This document shows positions 1-7,860 of a stretch of DNA of 36,727 bases, piece by piece. Source of the DNA: an uncultured Clostridia bacterium (GTDB taxonomy: Bacteria; Bacillota; Clostridia; TANB77; CAG-508); assembly GCA_947588885.1 (NCBI GenBank), contig CANQAH010000012.1, positions 1-36,727 on the forward strand. Reading direction: 5' to 3'. Under the pieces are notes generated by a model. That model was not told the origin of the DNA, searched no databases, and saw only the letters and a list, made by a program, of their open reading frames with translations. Both the position numbers and the translations under genes were made by a program. Position 1 is the first letter of the stretch, and every line of letters starts with the position of its first letter.

Positions 1-72
1 GCCTATGATATTCAAATGGGAAATTTAGATATACTAGAAGATGTAATGCAATTATTAAAAAAATTACAGTAA
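1..72 (+). CDS. C-terminal end of a CsoR-like metal-sensing repressor (partial)
   Basis: An open frame runs in from the left edge and stops at TAA 70-72, giving 23 residues ending DVMQLLKKLQ. The pattern DIQ-x-GN-x-(x)6-DVMQLLKKL resembles the final helix of the CsoR/DUF156 family of copper-sensing repressors, where a DI-x-xG segment leads into an amphipathic helix. The metal-binding Cys and His residues lie outside the window. The genes downstream on the same strand (DUF2318, HMA-SafE-cupredoxin) are typical copper-handling partners, which supports the reading. With only the tail visible this is an inference; another helical protein cannot be excluded. Confidence 0.45.
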   Translation, partial: AYDIQMGNLDILEDVMQLLKKLQ

Positions 73-232
73 TGAAAGATATAGCAATAAATGATCTTAT
101 GAAAAATGTATAATATGAATATTTTTAGAAATGCTCAAAATGTCAATCTAAATACACTTATTTCCTATCGAAAAGGTGAAAATACATATCACTTTTTAGA
201 TGATTATAATAAAATATAAAGGAGAGCTCTAT

Positions 233-751
233 ATGAAAAATAAGATTTTAATAATAGCTACAATAGTTATAGTGATTATAGCAGTATGTATTATTGTATT
301 TATTCCTAAAAATAATGATAGTGAGGTTAAAAAAACAAGTAGTACAGCAAAAAAAGTAGATGCAGACTTAAATGAAAATGGAGATGTAGAAGTGCTTTTA
401 GACAAATTGGACACAACAAGTCCAACATTTATTACATATACTACTGAAAAAGGCAATAAAATGGAACTAGTTGCAGTAAAAGATTCTAGTAATAATATAG
501 ATATTGCATTTAATACATGCCAAGTTTGTAATGGCTCGCCTAAAGCATACTTTATATGGCAAAATAACGAATTATTATGCAAAAATTGTGGAAATACTTT
601 TTCATTAAAAACAATAGGACAAAGTTCAGGCAGATGTAATCCTATGACTATATCTGATAGTGAAGTAACAAAAATCAAAAATGGAATACAAATTAGTAAA
701 GTATTTTTGAGTGAGAATGAAAACTTATTTACAGGGGTAGAAGAACATTAA
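233..751 (+). CDS. DUF2318-type membrane-anchored cysteine-rich protein
   Basis: 172 aa from the ATG at 233, chosen over the upstream ATG at 200 because GGAG lies 8 bases before it. Residues about 4-24 form one hydrophobic membrane anchor. The outer domain carries CQVC, CKNC and a late GRCNP motif, the arrangement of DUF2318 domains, which are found in membrane proteins linked to metal and redox handling. The Cys pairs probably bind a metal. The gene sits 17 bases upstream of the HMA-SafE-cupredoxin frame and is presumably cotranscribed with it. The exact role of DUF2318 is not established; a part in copper or iron trafficking is inferred from context. Confidence 0.75.
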   Translation: MKNKILIIATIVIVIIAVCIIVFIPKNNDSEVKKTSSTAKKVDADLNENGDVEVLLDKLDTTSPTFITYTTEKGNKMELVAVKDSSNNIDIAFNTCQVCNGSPKAYFIWQNNELLCKNCGNTFSLKTIGQSSGRCNPMTISDSEVTKIKNGIQISKVFLSENENLFTGVEEH

Positions 752-768
752 AAAAAGGAACAATAGAT

Positions 769-1332
769 ATGAAAGAAAAGCTTAATATTAAAGTTAAGGG
801 AATGTTTTGCACAGGATGTGAAACAAGAATTAAAAATGCACTACTTAGTTTAGAGGGAATTTCTGATGTAACTGCAAGTTATAATAATGGAGAAGTAAAA
901 GTAAGTTATGATAAAAATTTAACATCACCAAAAGATATAGAAGATAAAATTACAAATCTAGATTATGAAATAGTAAAAGAAAATGAACAAAAAGAAAATA
1001 ACTTAACAATTTTATGTGTATTAATCATTTTAATAGCATTATACGTAATATTTAATCATTTGGGATTACTAAAAATATTTAACATTTTTCCTACAATTGA
1101 CTCAACAATGAGTTACGGAATGATATTTGTTGTTGGAATACTTACTTCTGTACATTGTATAGCTATGTGTGGAGGAATAAATTTATCGCAAAATATAGTA
1201 AGTAATAAAAATGGAGCTAAAATAACTATATCAAATTTAGAATATAATTTTGGTAGGATTATTTCGTATACAATAGTCGGTGGAATTGTACGGAGCTGTA
1301 GGTTCTGTTATCACTTTAAATGGTATATTTAA
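769..1332 (+). CDS. HMA-SafE-cupredoxin protein, 5' part, frameshifted at 1291
   Basis: This is the first part of a gene that continues in the next frame from base 1292. Residues 1-70 are a heavy-metal-associated domain with the metal-binding motif GMFCTGC. A transmembrane helix follows, then the start of a sulfite exporter TauE/SafE (DsbD-like) membrane domain with the motif TSVHCIAMCGG. The frame is in register up to GGIV and then reads 14 unrelated residues to a stop. At the break the codon is CGG followed by A; leaving out the C at 1291 gives GGIV-GAVGSV, which matches the family. The joined protein is 431 aa. AAAGGA precedes the ATG. The likely role is copper acquisition or export at the membrane. 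Confidence 0.85.
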   Translation: MKEKLNIKVKGMFCTGCETRIKNALLSLEGISDVTASYNNGEVKVSYDKNLTSPKDIEDKITNLDYEIVKENEQKENNLTILCVLIILIALYVIFNHLGLLKIFNIFPTIDSTMSYGMIFVVGILTSVHCIAMCGGINLSQNIVSNKNGAKITISNLEYNFGRIISYTIVGGIVRSCRFCYHFKWYI

Positions 1333-2065
1333 AGGAATAGTTGCAATTATTGCGGGAATCGCAATGATTGTGATGGCGATAAACATGCTTGGGATATTTC
1401 CTATTTTAAGAAAGATTAATATTAAAATACCAAAGGGAATTATTAATATATTAAATAAAAGTAAAAAAGGGAAATCATCTTTTTATATAGGACTTATAAA
1501 TGGATTTATGCCATGTGGTCCATTACAAGCTATGCAAATTTATGCTTTATCCACTGGTAGTTTTATTGGTGGTGCAACTTCAATGTTTTTATTTGGATTA
1601 GGAACTTTTCCTTTAATGTTTGGCTTTGGTCTTATTGCAAGCAAACTAAACAAAAAATTTGCAAAACAACTACTTAAAATATCAAGTATTATAATATTTG
1701 TTTTAGGAATTACTATGCTCGGAAATGGACTAGCAATGTCTGGGATTAGTATAAACATTGTAGGTAATAGTTATGAAAATATGGCAGAAATGGTTGAAGA
1801 TTATCAAGAGATAACAACCCATGTTGACTATGGCAGCTATGAAAGCATAACGGTAAAAAAAGGTATTCCTGTAAAATGGCATATTATAGTTCCAGAAGGT
1901 AAATTAAATGGATGCAACAATGAAATAATAATTCCTCAATATAATATTAGCATAAAACTTAATCAAGGAGAAAACATAGTAGAATTTACTCCAAATGAAA
2001 GTGGTAATATTCCATATTCTTGTTGGATGGGAATGATAAAAAGTAATATTAAAGTAATAGAGTGA
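1280..2065 (+). CDS. HMA-SafE-cupredoxin protein, 3' part (SafE remainder and cupredoxin)
   Basis: This is the remainder of the 769 gene in the +1 frame; homology starts at GGA 1292. The ORF-track start at GTG 1280 has no ribosome binding site and is probably not used. It holds the rest of the SafE membrane domain, including NGFMPCGPLQAMQ with the second conserved Cys-Gly-Pro, and several further helices. The last 90 residues or so form a cupredoxin-like domain with a conserved Cys (LNGCNNE) and the terminal copper-ligand-like motif YSCWMGM. HMA, SafE and cupredoxin in one chain point to copper handling. The family is known in Clostridia; only the frameshift is odd. A strong terminator follows. 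Confidence 0.85.
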   Translation: MELYGAVGSVITLNGIFKGIVAIIAGIAMIVMAINMLGIFPILRKINIKIPKGIINILNKSKKGKSSFYIGLINGFMPCGPLQAMQIYALSTGSFIGGATSMFLFGLGTFPLMFGFGLIASKLNKKFAKQLLKISSIIIFVLGITMLGNGLAMSGISINIVGNSYENMAEMVEDYQEITTHVDYGSYESITVKKGIPVKWHIIVPEGKLNGCNNEIIIPQYNISIKLNQGENIVEFTPNESGNIPYSCWMGMIKSNIKVIE

Positions 2066-2141
2066 AAGATAAATGAAACATATTTCTTTAGTGTTAAAGA
2101 TATTTTAGGAATTATAAGACAATTAAAAAATAAGAGATTAT

Positions 2142-2169
2142 AAAAAGCCATTCGCATGAATGGCTTTTT
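2142..2169 (+). terminator. Rho-independent terminator of the metal cluster
   Basis: The perfect inverted repeat AAAAAGCCATTC / GAATGGCTTTTT has a 4-base loop (GCAT) and ends in a T tract. It lies 76 bases after the stop codon at 2065. It is symmetrical, so it may also stop transcription from the right. Confidence 0.88.
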
Positions 2170-2346
2170 GCGACGCCTTGCGTCTACTCGGGTTTGATCC
2201 TTGTGAGACCAATATATAAATAATATATCATTTACACTATATATTATTCTTTTCTATAATAAAATTACACACTATAATTTATAAAAAGTACATAGTTCTT
2301 TATAAATTTTCTATAAAATTGTAACTAGTTCGAAGATGCATAAAGT

Positions 2347-2422
2347 TGGAGCCATTAGGCGGAATTGAACCGCCGACCTACAGGTTACGAATCTGTTGCT
2401 CTACCAACTGAGCTATAATGGC
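2347..2422 (-). tRNA. tRNA-Thr (anticodon CGU)
   Basis: A full 76-nt cloverleaf on the minus strand includes an encoded CCA. The acceptor stem GCCATTA/TAATGGC is perfect, the D arm is GCTC/GAGC, the T arm is GGCGG-TTCAATT-CCGCC, and the anticodon loop is TTCGTAA. Anticodon CGU reads the Thr codon ACG. The closing anticodon-stem pair 31-39 is an A-C mismatch. A good promoter lies just upstream. Confidence 0.95.
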
Positions 2423-2434
2423 ATTGTTCTATAT

Positions 2435-2462
2435 ATTATAGTGCTACCAACACTTTTGACAA
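2435..2462 (-). promoter_or_regulatory. Promoter of tRNA-Thr
   Basis: On the minus strand TTGTCA is followed by a 16-base spacer and a consensus TATAAT, which ends 12 bases before the tRNA 5' end. Confidence 0.8.
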
Positions 2463-2612
2463 TCTTTCATAAATATTCTTTAGCTGTTTATACAGTACAT
2501 TTTTCTATAAAAATGGTTGTCAAAAAGTTGTCGAAATCATTATAACATAGAAATTTATATCAAGTAAAGAAATTAATTTTTTATTTTCTTAATTCATAAT
2601 AACTTCAGTAAT

Positions 2613-2642
2613 AGATAGAGAACTTTTTAAATCTCTCTATCT
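2613..2642 (-). terminator. Hairpin at the end of endonuclease Q (weak terminator)
   Basis: The perfect 9-bp inverted repeat AGATAGAGA/TCTCTATCT has a 12-base loop and overlaps the stop codon of the endonuclease Q gene. No clear T tract follows on the minus strand, so it may be an RNA-stabilising stem rather than a true terminator. Confidence 0.4.
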
Positions 2643-3834
2643 ACTCTTTTGTTATTTTACCATATACTCCGCCACCACCAGCAGTAATATTCATTTTTCC
2701 TTCTCTTGCTGCCACTATACTATCAGCAACTTTTTTTCCAAAAGCAGCATCAATATCATCATAAGATAATTTATGAAGAATATTCATTTCAGTATCAAAT
2801 TTATCTAACAATTTTTCTATTGTTTTTCCACCTAATCCAGGAATAAAAGTAAGTGGAATTTGATATACATATTTAGGTCTAAATGAAGGACTTGTAGAAT
2901 CTTTTTTATCCTTTATTACTTCTATCCTATCATACACGCCCATCGTTATATTTCTGCTATCACAAGTATCACATTTTGTAACTGGTGCATCTCCTGGAAT
3001 ATTTTTATTACAAACTTCACAATAAGTTCTATGATATTTACCTAGCTTTGGATCAAGTCCATAATTTTCAATAATTTTTCTTCCATCTTCATTTTTTAAG
3101 GCTTTTACAAATTCTTTAAAGCTAATATTTTCAATTTGCAATTTATTATATTCTCTTGCTATTTTTGGAAGAGAGTGTGCATCAGAATTTGTTAAAAACG
3201 TCTTAGTTTCAAGTTCACTAATTTGATCAGCTAAAAACGTATCTGAACTCAATCCCAATTCTATAGCAGGTATATCTTTATATTTTTCTTTAAAAATTCT
3301 TTCTAACCTAGCTGTGCAATTTCCATAAAAGCTTTTATGTGGTGTAAAAGCATGTGCTGGAACTAAAATTCCATTATATTTTTGAACAATACTAATTAAT
3401 TCATATGCTGATATGTCAGCTCTTTGTGAACTTAGTGTAATATTTTTTATATGTATAGACATTTCTTTTGAAAATGCTTTTATATCTGATAATTTTGGAA
3501 AATAGCATAAATTATGCGCACTTCCAGTTTTTCCATTTTCATTTATTTCAGATGTTTCAATTTCACTTCCTAAAATAATGCAAACTTTATCTTTATATAT
3601 TATTCCTCCATCTTCTATTTCAAAAGCTTCTCCCGTTTTTAAGAAATTTTCAATATCTTCTATTACATATGGAGAAGCACAATCTATAATTCCTGCAATA
3701 TTTATTCCTTTTCTTTCAACACATTCTTTGGCAATATTAGCAAAATTTAAACTTCTAGCTGCCGTTATCTTTATTGGTTTATTATTTTCGCTTCTTCCTA
3801 TATGAATGTGCATGTCTGCAAATACTTCGTACAT
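2641..3834 (-). CDS. Endonuclease Q family protein (PHP domain)
   Basis: 397 aa starting at ATG 3834, chosen because AGAGGAGAAATAAG lies directly upstream; the ORF-track start 45 bases earlier has no such site. The N-terminus carries the PHP metal motif ADMHIHIGR. Further metal ligands are visible in the IIDCASP, SAHNLCYF, VPAHAF and TNSDAHS segments. A zinc finger (CEVC...CDTC) sits near residue 290, and the C-terminus has a helix-hairpin-helix-like FIPGLGGKTIE. This is the endonuclease Q (TIGR00375) layout, a family that nicks DNA 5' of deaminated bases such as uracil and hypoxanthine. Length and domain order are normal. It has its own promoter and stands alone. Confidence 0.88.
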   Translation of the reverse strand: MYEVFADMHIHIGRSENNKPIKITAARSLNFANIAKECVERKGINIAGIIDCASPYVIEDIENFLKTGEAFEIEDGGIIYKDKVCIILGSEIETSEINENGKTGSAHNLCYFPKLSDIKAFSKEMSIHIKNITLSSQRADISAYELISIVQKYNGILVPAHAFTPHKSFYGNCTARLERIFKEKYKDIPAIELGLSSDTFLADQISELETKTFLTNSDAHSLPKIAREYNKLQIENISFKEFVKALKNEDGRKIIENYGLDPKLGKYHRTYCEVCNKNIPGDAPVTKCDTCDSRNITMGVYDRIEVIKDKKDSTSPSFRPKYVYQIPLTFIPGLGGKTIEKLLDKFDTEMNILHKLSYDDIDAAFGKKVADSIVAAREGKMNITAGGGGVYGKITKE

Positions 3835-3867
3835 CTTATTTCTCCTCTTAATTATTTTTCCGGAATC

Positions 3868-3896
3868 ATTATATTTCATAGAAAAAATTTTTTCAA
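3868..3896 (-). promoter_or_regulatory. Promoter of the endonuclease Q gene
   Basis: On the minus strand TTGAAA, a 17-base spacer and TATAAT lie about 33 bases before the chosen start codon. Confidence 0.8.
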
Positions 3897-4055
3897 TATT
3901 TATATTTAGGTTTTCAACAATAAATAAAACTCAATAATATAAATCGTTTTAAGACTTACATTATTAAGTTTTACTTAATATTTATTTTCATTTATTCTTT
4001 TAATATTTCTATATAAACTACTTCTCATTCTTTGAACACAATATTTATAATAATG

Positions 4056-4337
4056 AGAACAAAAGCAGACATTTTTATATATCACACTATTAATTTCATT
4101 GCAAAGTCCGTATCAATTGTTCGCCCGCCAAAATTTCTTTAGAAATTTTGTGTGGATTTGTAGCGAAAATTTCATATTATAGAACAAAAGCGGACATTTT
4201 TATATGCCATACTATATAAATTTATTGCAAAGTCCGCGTCTTTGTTCTATGTGCCAAATTTTTGTAAAAAAATTTGTGTGCAAATTGGGCGAAGCCTTTA
4301 TCTTATAGGAAATTCGAAGAACTTTCCTATAAGATAA
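4056..4337 (+). repeat. 154-bp-family repeat, two copies (A1 4056-4180, A2 4181-4337)
   Basis: Both copies start AGAACAAAAGC(A/G)GACA and belong to subtype 2 (ATTGCAAAGTCCG in the middle). A2 is complete: a GCGGAC/GTCCGC pair, an AAATTTTT hairpin, GGGCGAAGCC and a terminal palindrome (CTTATAGGAAA / TTTCCTATAAG). The terminal palindrome abuts the T tract of the next terminator. Together with the AT-rich stretch 3897-4055 this fills the gap between endonuclease Q and the LPXTG gene; I see no gene here. Confidence 0.85.
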
Positions 4338-4361
4338 AAAAGAACTGCTAAAAGCAGTTCT
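4336..4361 (-). terminator. Terminator of the LPXTG protein gene
   Basis: The perfect inverted repeat AGAACTGCT/AGCAGTTCT with a 3-base loop is followed on the minus strand by six T. It lies 12 bases after the stop codon of the LPXTG gene. Confidence 0.9.
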
Positions 4362-4373
4362 CAAAGTTATTTA

Positions 4374-4742
4374 CTAAATATTATATTTTCTAACTTTTAT
4401 ATATGTGTAAATAGCAGAAATTGAAACAAATGAAATTAATCCAACCAAACCAACAGATAATTCAGCACCAGTTTTTGGTAAAGTAGTATTTTGTGTATTA
4501 TTGCTAGTGTTATTTACTTTATTTGTAACTATTGCATTATTTGAAGTATTATTAGGTTGTGTTCCAGAAGTGTTTGATATATTGTTTAATGATGTATTAT
4601 TAGTTGCACTTGGTTGATCTGTAGCTGGTATTGTTGTAATATTATTTATTGCTTGTGCTGCAAATGTCATTCTTGCAGAACATAGAATTAAAATTCCCAT
4701 CAATATAACTACTAGTATTTTTAATTTATTTGTATTCTTCAT
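4374..4742 (-). CDS. Small Asn/Thr-rich LPXTG cell-wall-anchored protein
   Basis: 122 aa from ATG 4742, chosen because GAGGAG lies 7 bases upstream. The N-terminus (KLKILVVILMGILILCSARMTFAA) is a signal peptide with a likely cut after FAA. The mature part is a low-complexity stretch of about 50 residues rich in Asn, Thr and Ser. The C-terminus is a classical sorting signal: LPKTG, a hydrophobic helix and the positive tail KVRKYNI, so class A sortase anchoring to peptidoglycan is expected. No folded domain is visible. It may be a spacer-type surface protein. It has an extended -10 promoter and its own terminator. Confidence 0.82.
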   Translation of the reverse strand: MKNTNKLKILVVILMGILILCSARMTFAAQAINNITTIPATDQPSATNNTSLNNISNTSGTQPNNTSNNAIVTNKVNNTSNNTQNTTLPKTGAELSVGLVGLISFVSISAIYTYIKVRKYNI

Positions 4743-4783
4743 TTTTCTACTCCTCATACTCAAATTTAAATATTACATTATTT

Positions 4784-4811
4784 ATTATAGCATAATTTCT
4801 GAACATTGCAA
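4784..4811 (-). promoter_or_regulatory. Promoter of the LPXTG gene
   Basis: On the minus strand TTGCAA, a 16-base spacer and TATAAT with an extended -10 (TGCTATAAT) lie about 40 bases before the start codon. Confidence 0.72.
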
Positions 4812-4893
4812 GCTTTTTTACACATTTTTTTTATTTTTTTATATTTTTGGGTAAAAATAATAACTATAAATATAAATAAAAAGGAGCTATGCT

Positions 4894-5172
4894 ATGCAAA
4901 AACTTACTGTTCAGCTATTCTGTAATGATAAAAATGAATTATCATCATTCTTGAATAAATTTTATAATAATACTAATAAATTGTCAACGGAAATATTTTC
5001 TTTTGAAAATCCAACTGATTTAATAGACTTAATTTCCGTAGTCATTGATAATAGTGATAAATATAACATTTCCGCATGGATAAATCTTGACGAAGATATT
5101 TTTATAAAAGTTACCTCTTCTAATATCAATGATATTATAAAATATATATATGAAAGATATCCTATTTTATAA
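4894..5172 (+). CDS. Hypothetical protein, 92 aa
   Basis: A short plus-strand gene with GGAG 7 bases before the ATG, which supports real translation. The protein is acidic, has no membrane segment or signal peptide, and alternates strand-like and helix-like segments (LTVQLFCNDKNEL, ISAWINLDEDIFIKV), suggesting one small alpha/beta domain. I do not recognise the family. It is divergent from the LPXTG gene and convergent with dtd, with only two bases between the two stop codons and no visible terminator between them. Confidence 0.65.
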   Translation: MQKLTVQLFCNDKNELSSFLNKFYNNTNKLSTEIFSFENPTDLIDLISVVIDNSDKYNISAWINLDEDIFIKVTSSNINDIIKYIYERYPIL

Positions 5173-5174
5173 CT

Positions 5175-5612
5175 TTATTTTTCTAAAATTATTGTAACAG
5201 GTCCATTATTTAAAAGGGAAACATCCATATGAGCACCAAATTCTCCTGTCTCAACTTTTTTTACTTCACTTTTACATTTTTCGACAAAATATTCATAAAG
5301 ATTATTTGCATAATCAGGTGGAGCACTATCTACAAAACTAGGTCTATTTCCCTTTCTACAGTCAGCATAAAGTGTAAATTGAGAAACAATCAATAATTCT
5401 CCATCTATATCTTTTAAAGATAAATTCATTTTATCATTTTGATCTGTAAAAACTCTTAAATTACATAATTTTTTCACTAAAAAATCTGCTGTTTCTTTTG
5501 TATCTGTATGTGTCACTCCTAGTAGTACCAAAAATCCTTTATCTATTTTTCCAATTACTCCATTTTCTGTTGTTACACTTGCATTATCAACTCTTTGTAC
5601 AATTAATCTCAT
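5175..5612 (-). CDS. dtd: D-aminoacyl-tRNA deacylase
   Basis: 145 aa, the usual length. The enzyme removes D-amino acids (and Gly wrongly attached to tRNA-Ala) from tRNA. Visible motifs are MRLIVQRV at the N-terminus, SQFTLYADCRKGNRPSF and the Gly-cisPro active-site motif NNGPVT near the C-terminus. It is the last gene of the der-plsY-gpsA-zinc ribbon-dtd series. Its ribosome site (GAGGAA) lies inside the end of the upstream gene, whose stop codon is one base before the ATG, so translation is probably coupled. Confidence 0.95.
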   Translation of the reverse strand: MRLIVQRVDNASVTTENGVIGKIDKGFLVLLGVTHTDTKETADFLVKKLCNLRVFTDQNDKMNLSLKDIDGELLIVSQFTLYADCRKGNRPSFVDSAPPDYANNLYEYFVEKCKSEVKKVETGEFGAHMDVSLLNNGPVTIILEK

Positions 5613-5613
5613 T

Positions 5614-6144
5614 TTATTCCTCTAACTTTTTTTGTTCATCAGCTTCTGCCATTTCATCTACTTCAACTACTTTAGCTATATCATCTGATAATTCAGTATT
5701 TTTTGCTCCACATTTTAAACAAAAAGCATAGTTTTTATCAATTATTTCTCCACATTTTTTGCATCTTATTTTTCCTTCTGGTACAATATTTTGCTCTTTT
5801 CCACAATTTGGACAAAATGATGCATTAGCATCTATTTCACTTTCACAATTTGTACATATTGCTTTATTGTCTAACTTCAAAATTTCTAAATGTAAAGACT
5901 TATTTTCATCAACTAACTTATTAATTTCATTTTTCTTTTCATCAATAAAAGAACTTACTTCTTTATCTATTTTATCTGATTGGTACACTTTTTTGCCAAT
6001 TTCATTATAACATTTTTCTATTTTAGAATTATTTTCAGTAATTTGTCTTTTGCATTTATTTTGTCTTTCAATTTTATTGGTTGTTTCCTGAAAACTCATT
6101 GTAGTATTTGTCACTTTTTTACCAAAATCATCAAAAAAGCCCAT
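5614..6144 (-). CDS. Double zinc-ribbon coiled-coil protein
   Basis: 176 aa with AAGGAGG upstream. Residues 1-95 or so form a charged helical, probably coiled-coil region (KIERQNKCKRQITENN...). Two zinc ribbons follow, CTNC...CPNCG near 97-115 and CKKC...CLKCG near 126-144, and then an acidic tail. It has no membrane segment, so it is cytoplasmic. Similar zinc-ribbon proteins are common in Firmicutes without a known role. It sits between gpsA and dtd in one transcription unit. The function is unknown; a nucleic-acid or protein scaffold is possible. Confidence 0.8.
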   Translation of the reverse strand: MGFFDDFGKKVTNTTMSFQETTNKIERQNKCKRQITENNSKIEKCYNEIGKKVYQSDKIDKEVSSFIDEKKNEINKLVDENKSLHLEILKLDNKAICTNCESEIDANASFCPNCGKEQNIVPEGKIRCKKCGEIIDKNYAFCLKCGAKNTELSDDIAKVVEVDEMAEADEQKKLEE

Positions 6145-6158
6145 CTTTTATTTCCTCC

Positions 6159-7142
6159 TTATTCTTGTTTTTGATCTCTAGTCATTAATTGTATTACAGC
6201 TTCTTTTGGATTTAATCCATTAAATAAAACATCATACACTGTATTAATTATTGGTACTTCTATGTTATGTAATTTTGCAAGTTTATATGCAACTTCTATA
6301 TTATCTATACTCTCTATTGTCATTCCAACTTCTTTTTTAGTTTCTTCTATAGAATAACCTTTTCCAGTTAAATAACCAGCTTTTCTATTTCTACTATGTA
6401 AGCTACTGCAAGTAACTATTAAATCCCCTAATCCAGTAAGTCCATAGAAAGTTTCTTTTTCTCCTCCTAATGCAACACCTAATCTTGAAATTTCAACTAA
6501 TCCTCTAGTTAAAAGTGCAGCAAATGTATTATCTCCTAATTCTAATCCAGCTGAAACACCTGCACAAAATGCAATTATATTTTTTAATGCTCCTCCTAAT
6601 TCAACACCTCTAACATCATTTGATGTATACATTCTCATAGTTTCACTTTTTAAAATTTCAACTACATATTGAGATAATTGTGAATCATCTGAAGCTGCCA
6701 CTAATGCAGTAGGAACTGATATTGAAACTTCCTCTGCATGACTAGGTCCAGAAAGTACACCAATTTTATTATTAGGAAATTCCTCTTTCATAACTTCATC
6801 TAAAGTTTTTAAAGTCTCAGATTCAAATCCTTTTGAGCAAATTATTATTGGTTGATCTTTCACAAATGATTTATATAATTTTACTGTACTCCTTGTAAAT
6901 TTAGATGGAGTAACATGAAAAATAATCTCAGAATCTTTTATAACTTCATCTGGATCTGTTGAACAATATACATTTTCAGGTATAGTAACATCCTTTAAAA
7001 ATTTACATTTTCTTTCATTGTTAATCATATCCTTTTCATCTTCTGAAAAAGACCATAGTTTAATTTCATTTCCTTGTTTTGCCATATAAATAGCAAGAGC
7101 TGCTCCCCAACTTCCACTACCTATTATTGCTATTTTTTTCAT
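6159..7142 (-). CDS. gpsA: NAD(P)-dependent glycerol-3-phosphate dehydrogenase
   Basis: 327 aa. The enzyme reduces dihydroxyacetone phosphate to sn-glycerol-3-phosphate, the backbone for phospholipid synthesis. The N-terminal Rossmann motif GSGSWGAALA, the LSGPSHAEE segment, the catalytic-lysine segment GALKNIIAFCAG and the STGLGDL-like GLTGLGDLIVTCSS are all present. Length is normal. It is directly downstream of plsY, which uses its product, so the two steps of phospholipid entry are adjacent. Confidence 0.96.
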   Translation of the reverse strand: MKKIAIIGSGSWGAALAIYMAKQGNEIKLWSFSEDEKDMINNERKCKFLKDVTIPENVYCSTDPDEVIKDSEIIFHVTPSKFTRSTVKLYKSFVKDQPIIICSKGFESETLKTLDEVMKEEFPNNKIGVLSGPSHAEEVSISVPTALVAASDDSQLSQYVVEILKSETMRMYTSNDVRGVELGGALKNIIAFCAGVSAGLELGDNTFAALLTRGLVEISRLGVALGGEKETFYGLTGLGDLIVTCSSLHSRNRKAGYLTGKGYSIEETKKEVGMTIESIDNIEVAYKLAKLHNIEVPIINTVYDVLFNGLNPKEAVIQLMTRDQKQE

Positions 7143-7197
7143 TTTTTCTTTTTCCTTTCTGCTTTTTATGTATTCTTTTTATTTATATAAACATATT

Positions 7198-7220
7198 AGA
7201 GGCGTATAAGCTACGTCTCC
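7198..7220 (-). other. Stem-loop between plsY and gpsA
   Basis: On the minus strand GGAGACGTA-GCTTA-TACGCCTCT forms a hairpin with one mismatch and one G-T pair in the 101-base gap. No T tract follows. It could be a processing or attenuation stem; low certainty. Confidence 0.35.
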
Positions 7221-7243
7221 AATATATTAATCAAATTTATATT

Positions 7244-7858
7244 TTAGAAAAATTTATTTTCTGTTCCTTTAAGTAATCTCTTTATATTACTTCTATGGTT
7301 GAAGCAAACAAATATACCTAATAATAATCCAAAAATTTTGTAATCTCCTGGTACTATATAATTGTCTGTAATAAATAATGTTAATACTGGAAATAATATT
7401 GCAGCTGCAACTGATCCTAATGAAACCATTCTAGTTAAAATCATTAGAACTAGTGCAAACACTAAACATATTAAACCTATTTGCCAATTAATTAATAAAA
7501 TAATTCCTAAGCTCGTAGCAACTCCTTTTCCACCTTTAAATTTAAAAAATATTGGAAATGTATGTCCTATAACTACCATTAGACCTGCAAGTTGTATAAG
7601 ATACTCTGGATGTACAGCATCATCAATAGCTGAAATTCCCCATGCTAAAAGAATAGCAACAACTCCTTTTAAAATATCACACACTAGTGTTAATGCTGCA
7701 ATTCCTTTTCCAGCAGTTCTAAGCACATTTGTACTTCCAGCATTTCCACTTCCCTTTTCTCTTACATCAAACCCTGCAAGCTTTTTTGTAAAAATTACAG
7801 AAAAACTTATACTTCCTATAAGATATGAAACTAATAAAACTAGAATATATATAGCCAC
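7244..7858 (-). CDS. plsY: Acyl-phosphate:glycerol-3-phosphate acyltransferase
   Basis: 204 aa integral membrane enzyme that transfers an acyl group from acyl-phosphate to glycerol-3-phosphate, the first acylation step of phospholipid synthesis in Gram-positives. Conserved family motifs are visible: GSGNAGSTNVLR near residue 36 and GHTFPIFFKFKGGKGVATSLG near 100-120. About five hydrophobic helices can be seen. Its start is two bases after the der stop codon. Together with gpsA and the separate plsC it completes the path to phosphatidate. Confidence 0.96.
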   Translation of the reverse strand: MAIYILVLLVSYLIGSISFSVIFTKKLAGFDVREKGSGNAGSTNVLRTAGKGIAALTLVCDILKGVVAILLAWGISAIDDAVHPEYLIQLAGLMVVIGHTFPIFFKFKGGKGVATSLGIILLINWQIGLICLVFALVLMILTRMVSLGSVAAAILFPVLTLFITDNYIVPGDYKIFGLLLGIFVCFNHRSNIKRLLKGTENKFF

Positions 7859-7860
7859 AT

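Noticed and set aside
115-219. 34-codon ORF (MNIFRNAQNVNL...) before the DUF2318 gene
   Set aside because: No ribosome binding site and no recognisable family; probably chance or a decayed gene.
229-678. 149-aa minus-strand ORF opposite the DUF2318 gene
   Set aside because: Shadow of a real gene; no ribosome site and no family resemblance.
2074-2143. Short ORF MKHISLVLKIF after the SafE gene
   Set aside because: Eleven codons, no ribosome site; lies inside the leader to the terminator.
2170-2211. tRNA-like 3' end (GGGTTTGATCC...GAGACCA) with a small GACGC/GCGTC hairpin
   Set aside because: The T stem does not pair, the T loop lacks the usual C56, and no acceptor or anticodon arm is found. 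It may be a remnant at most.
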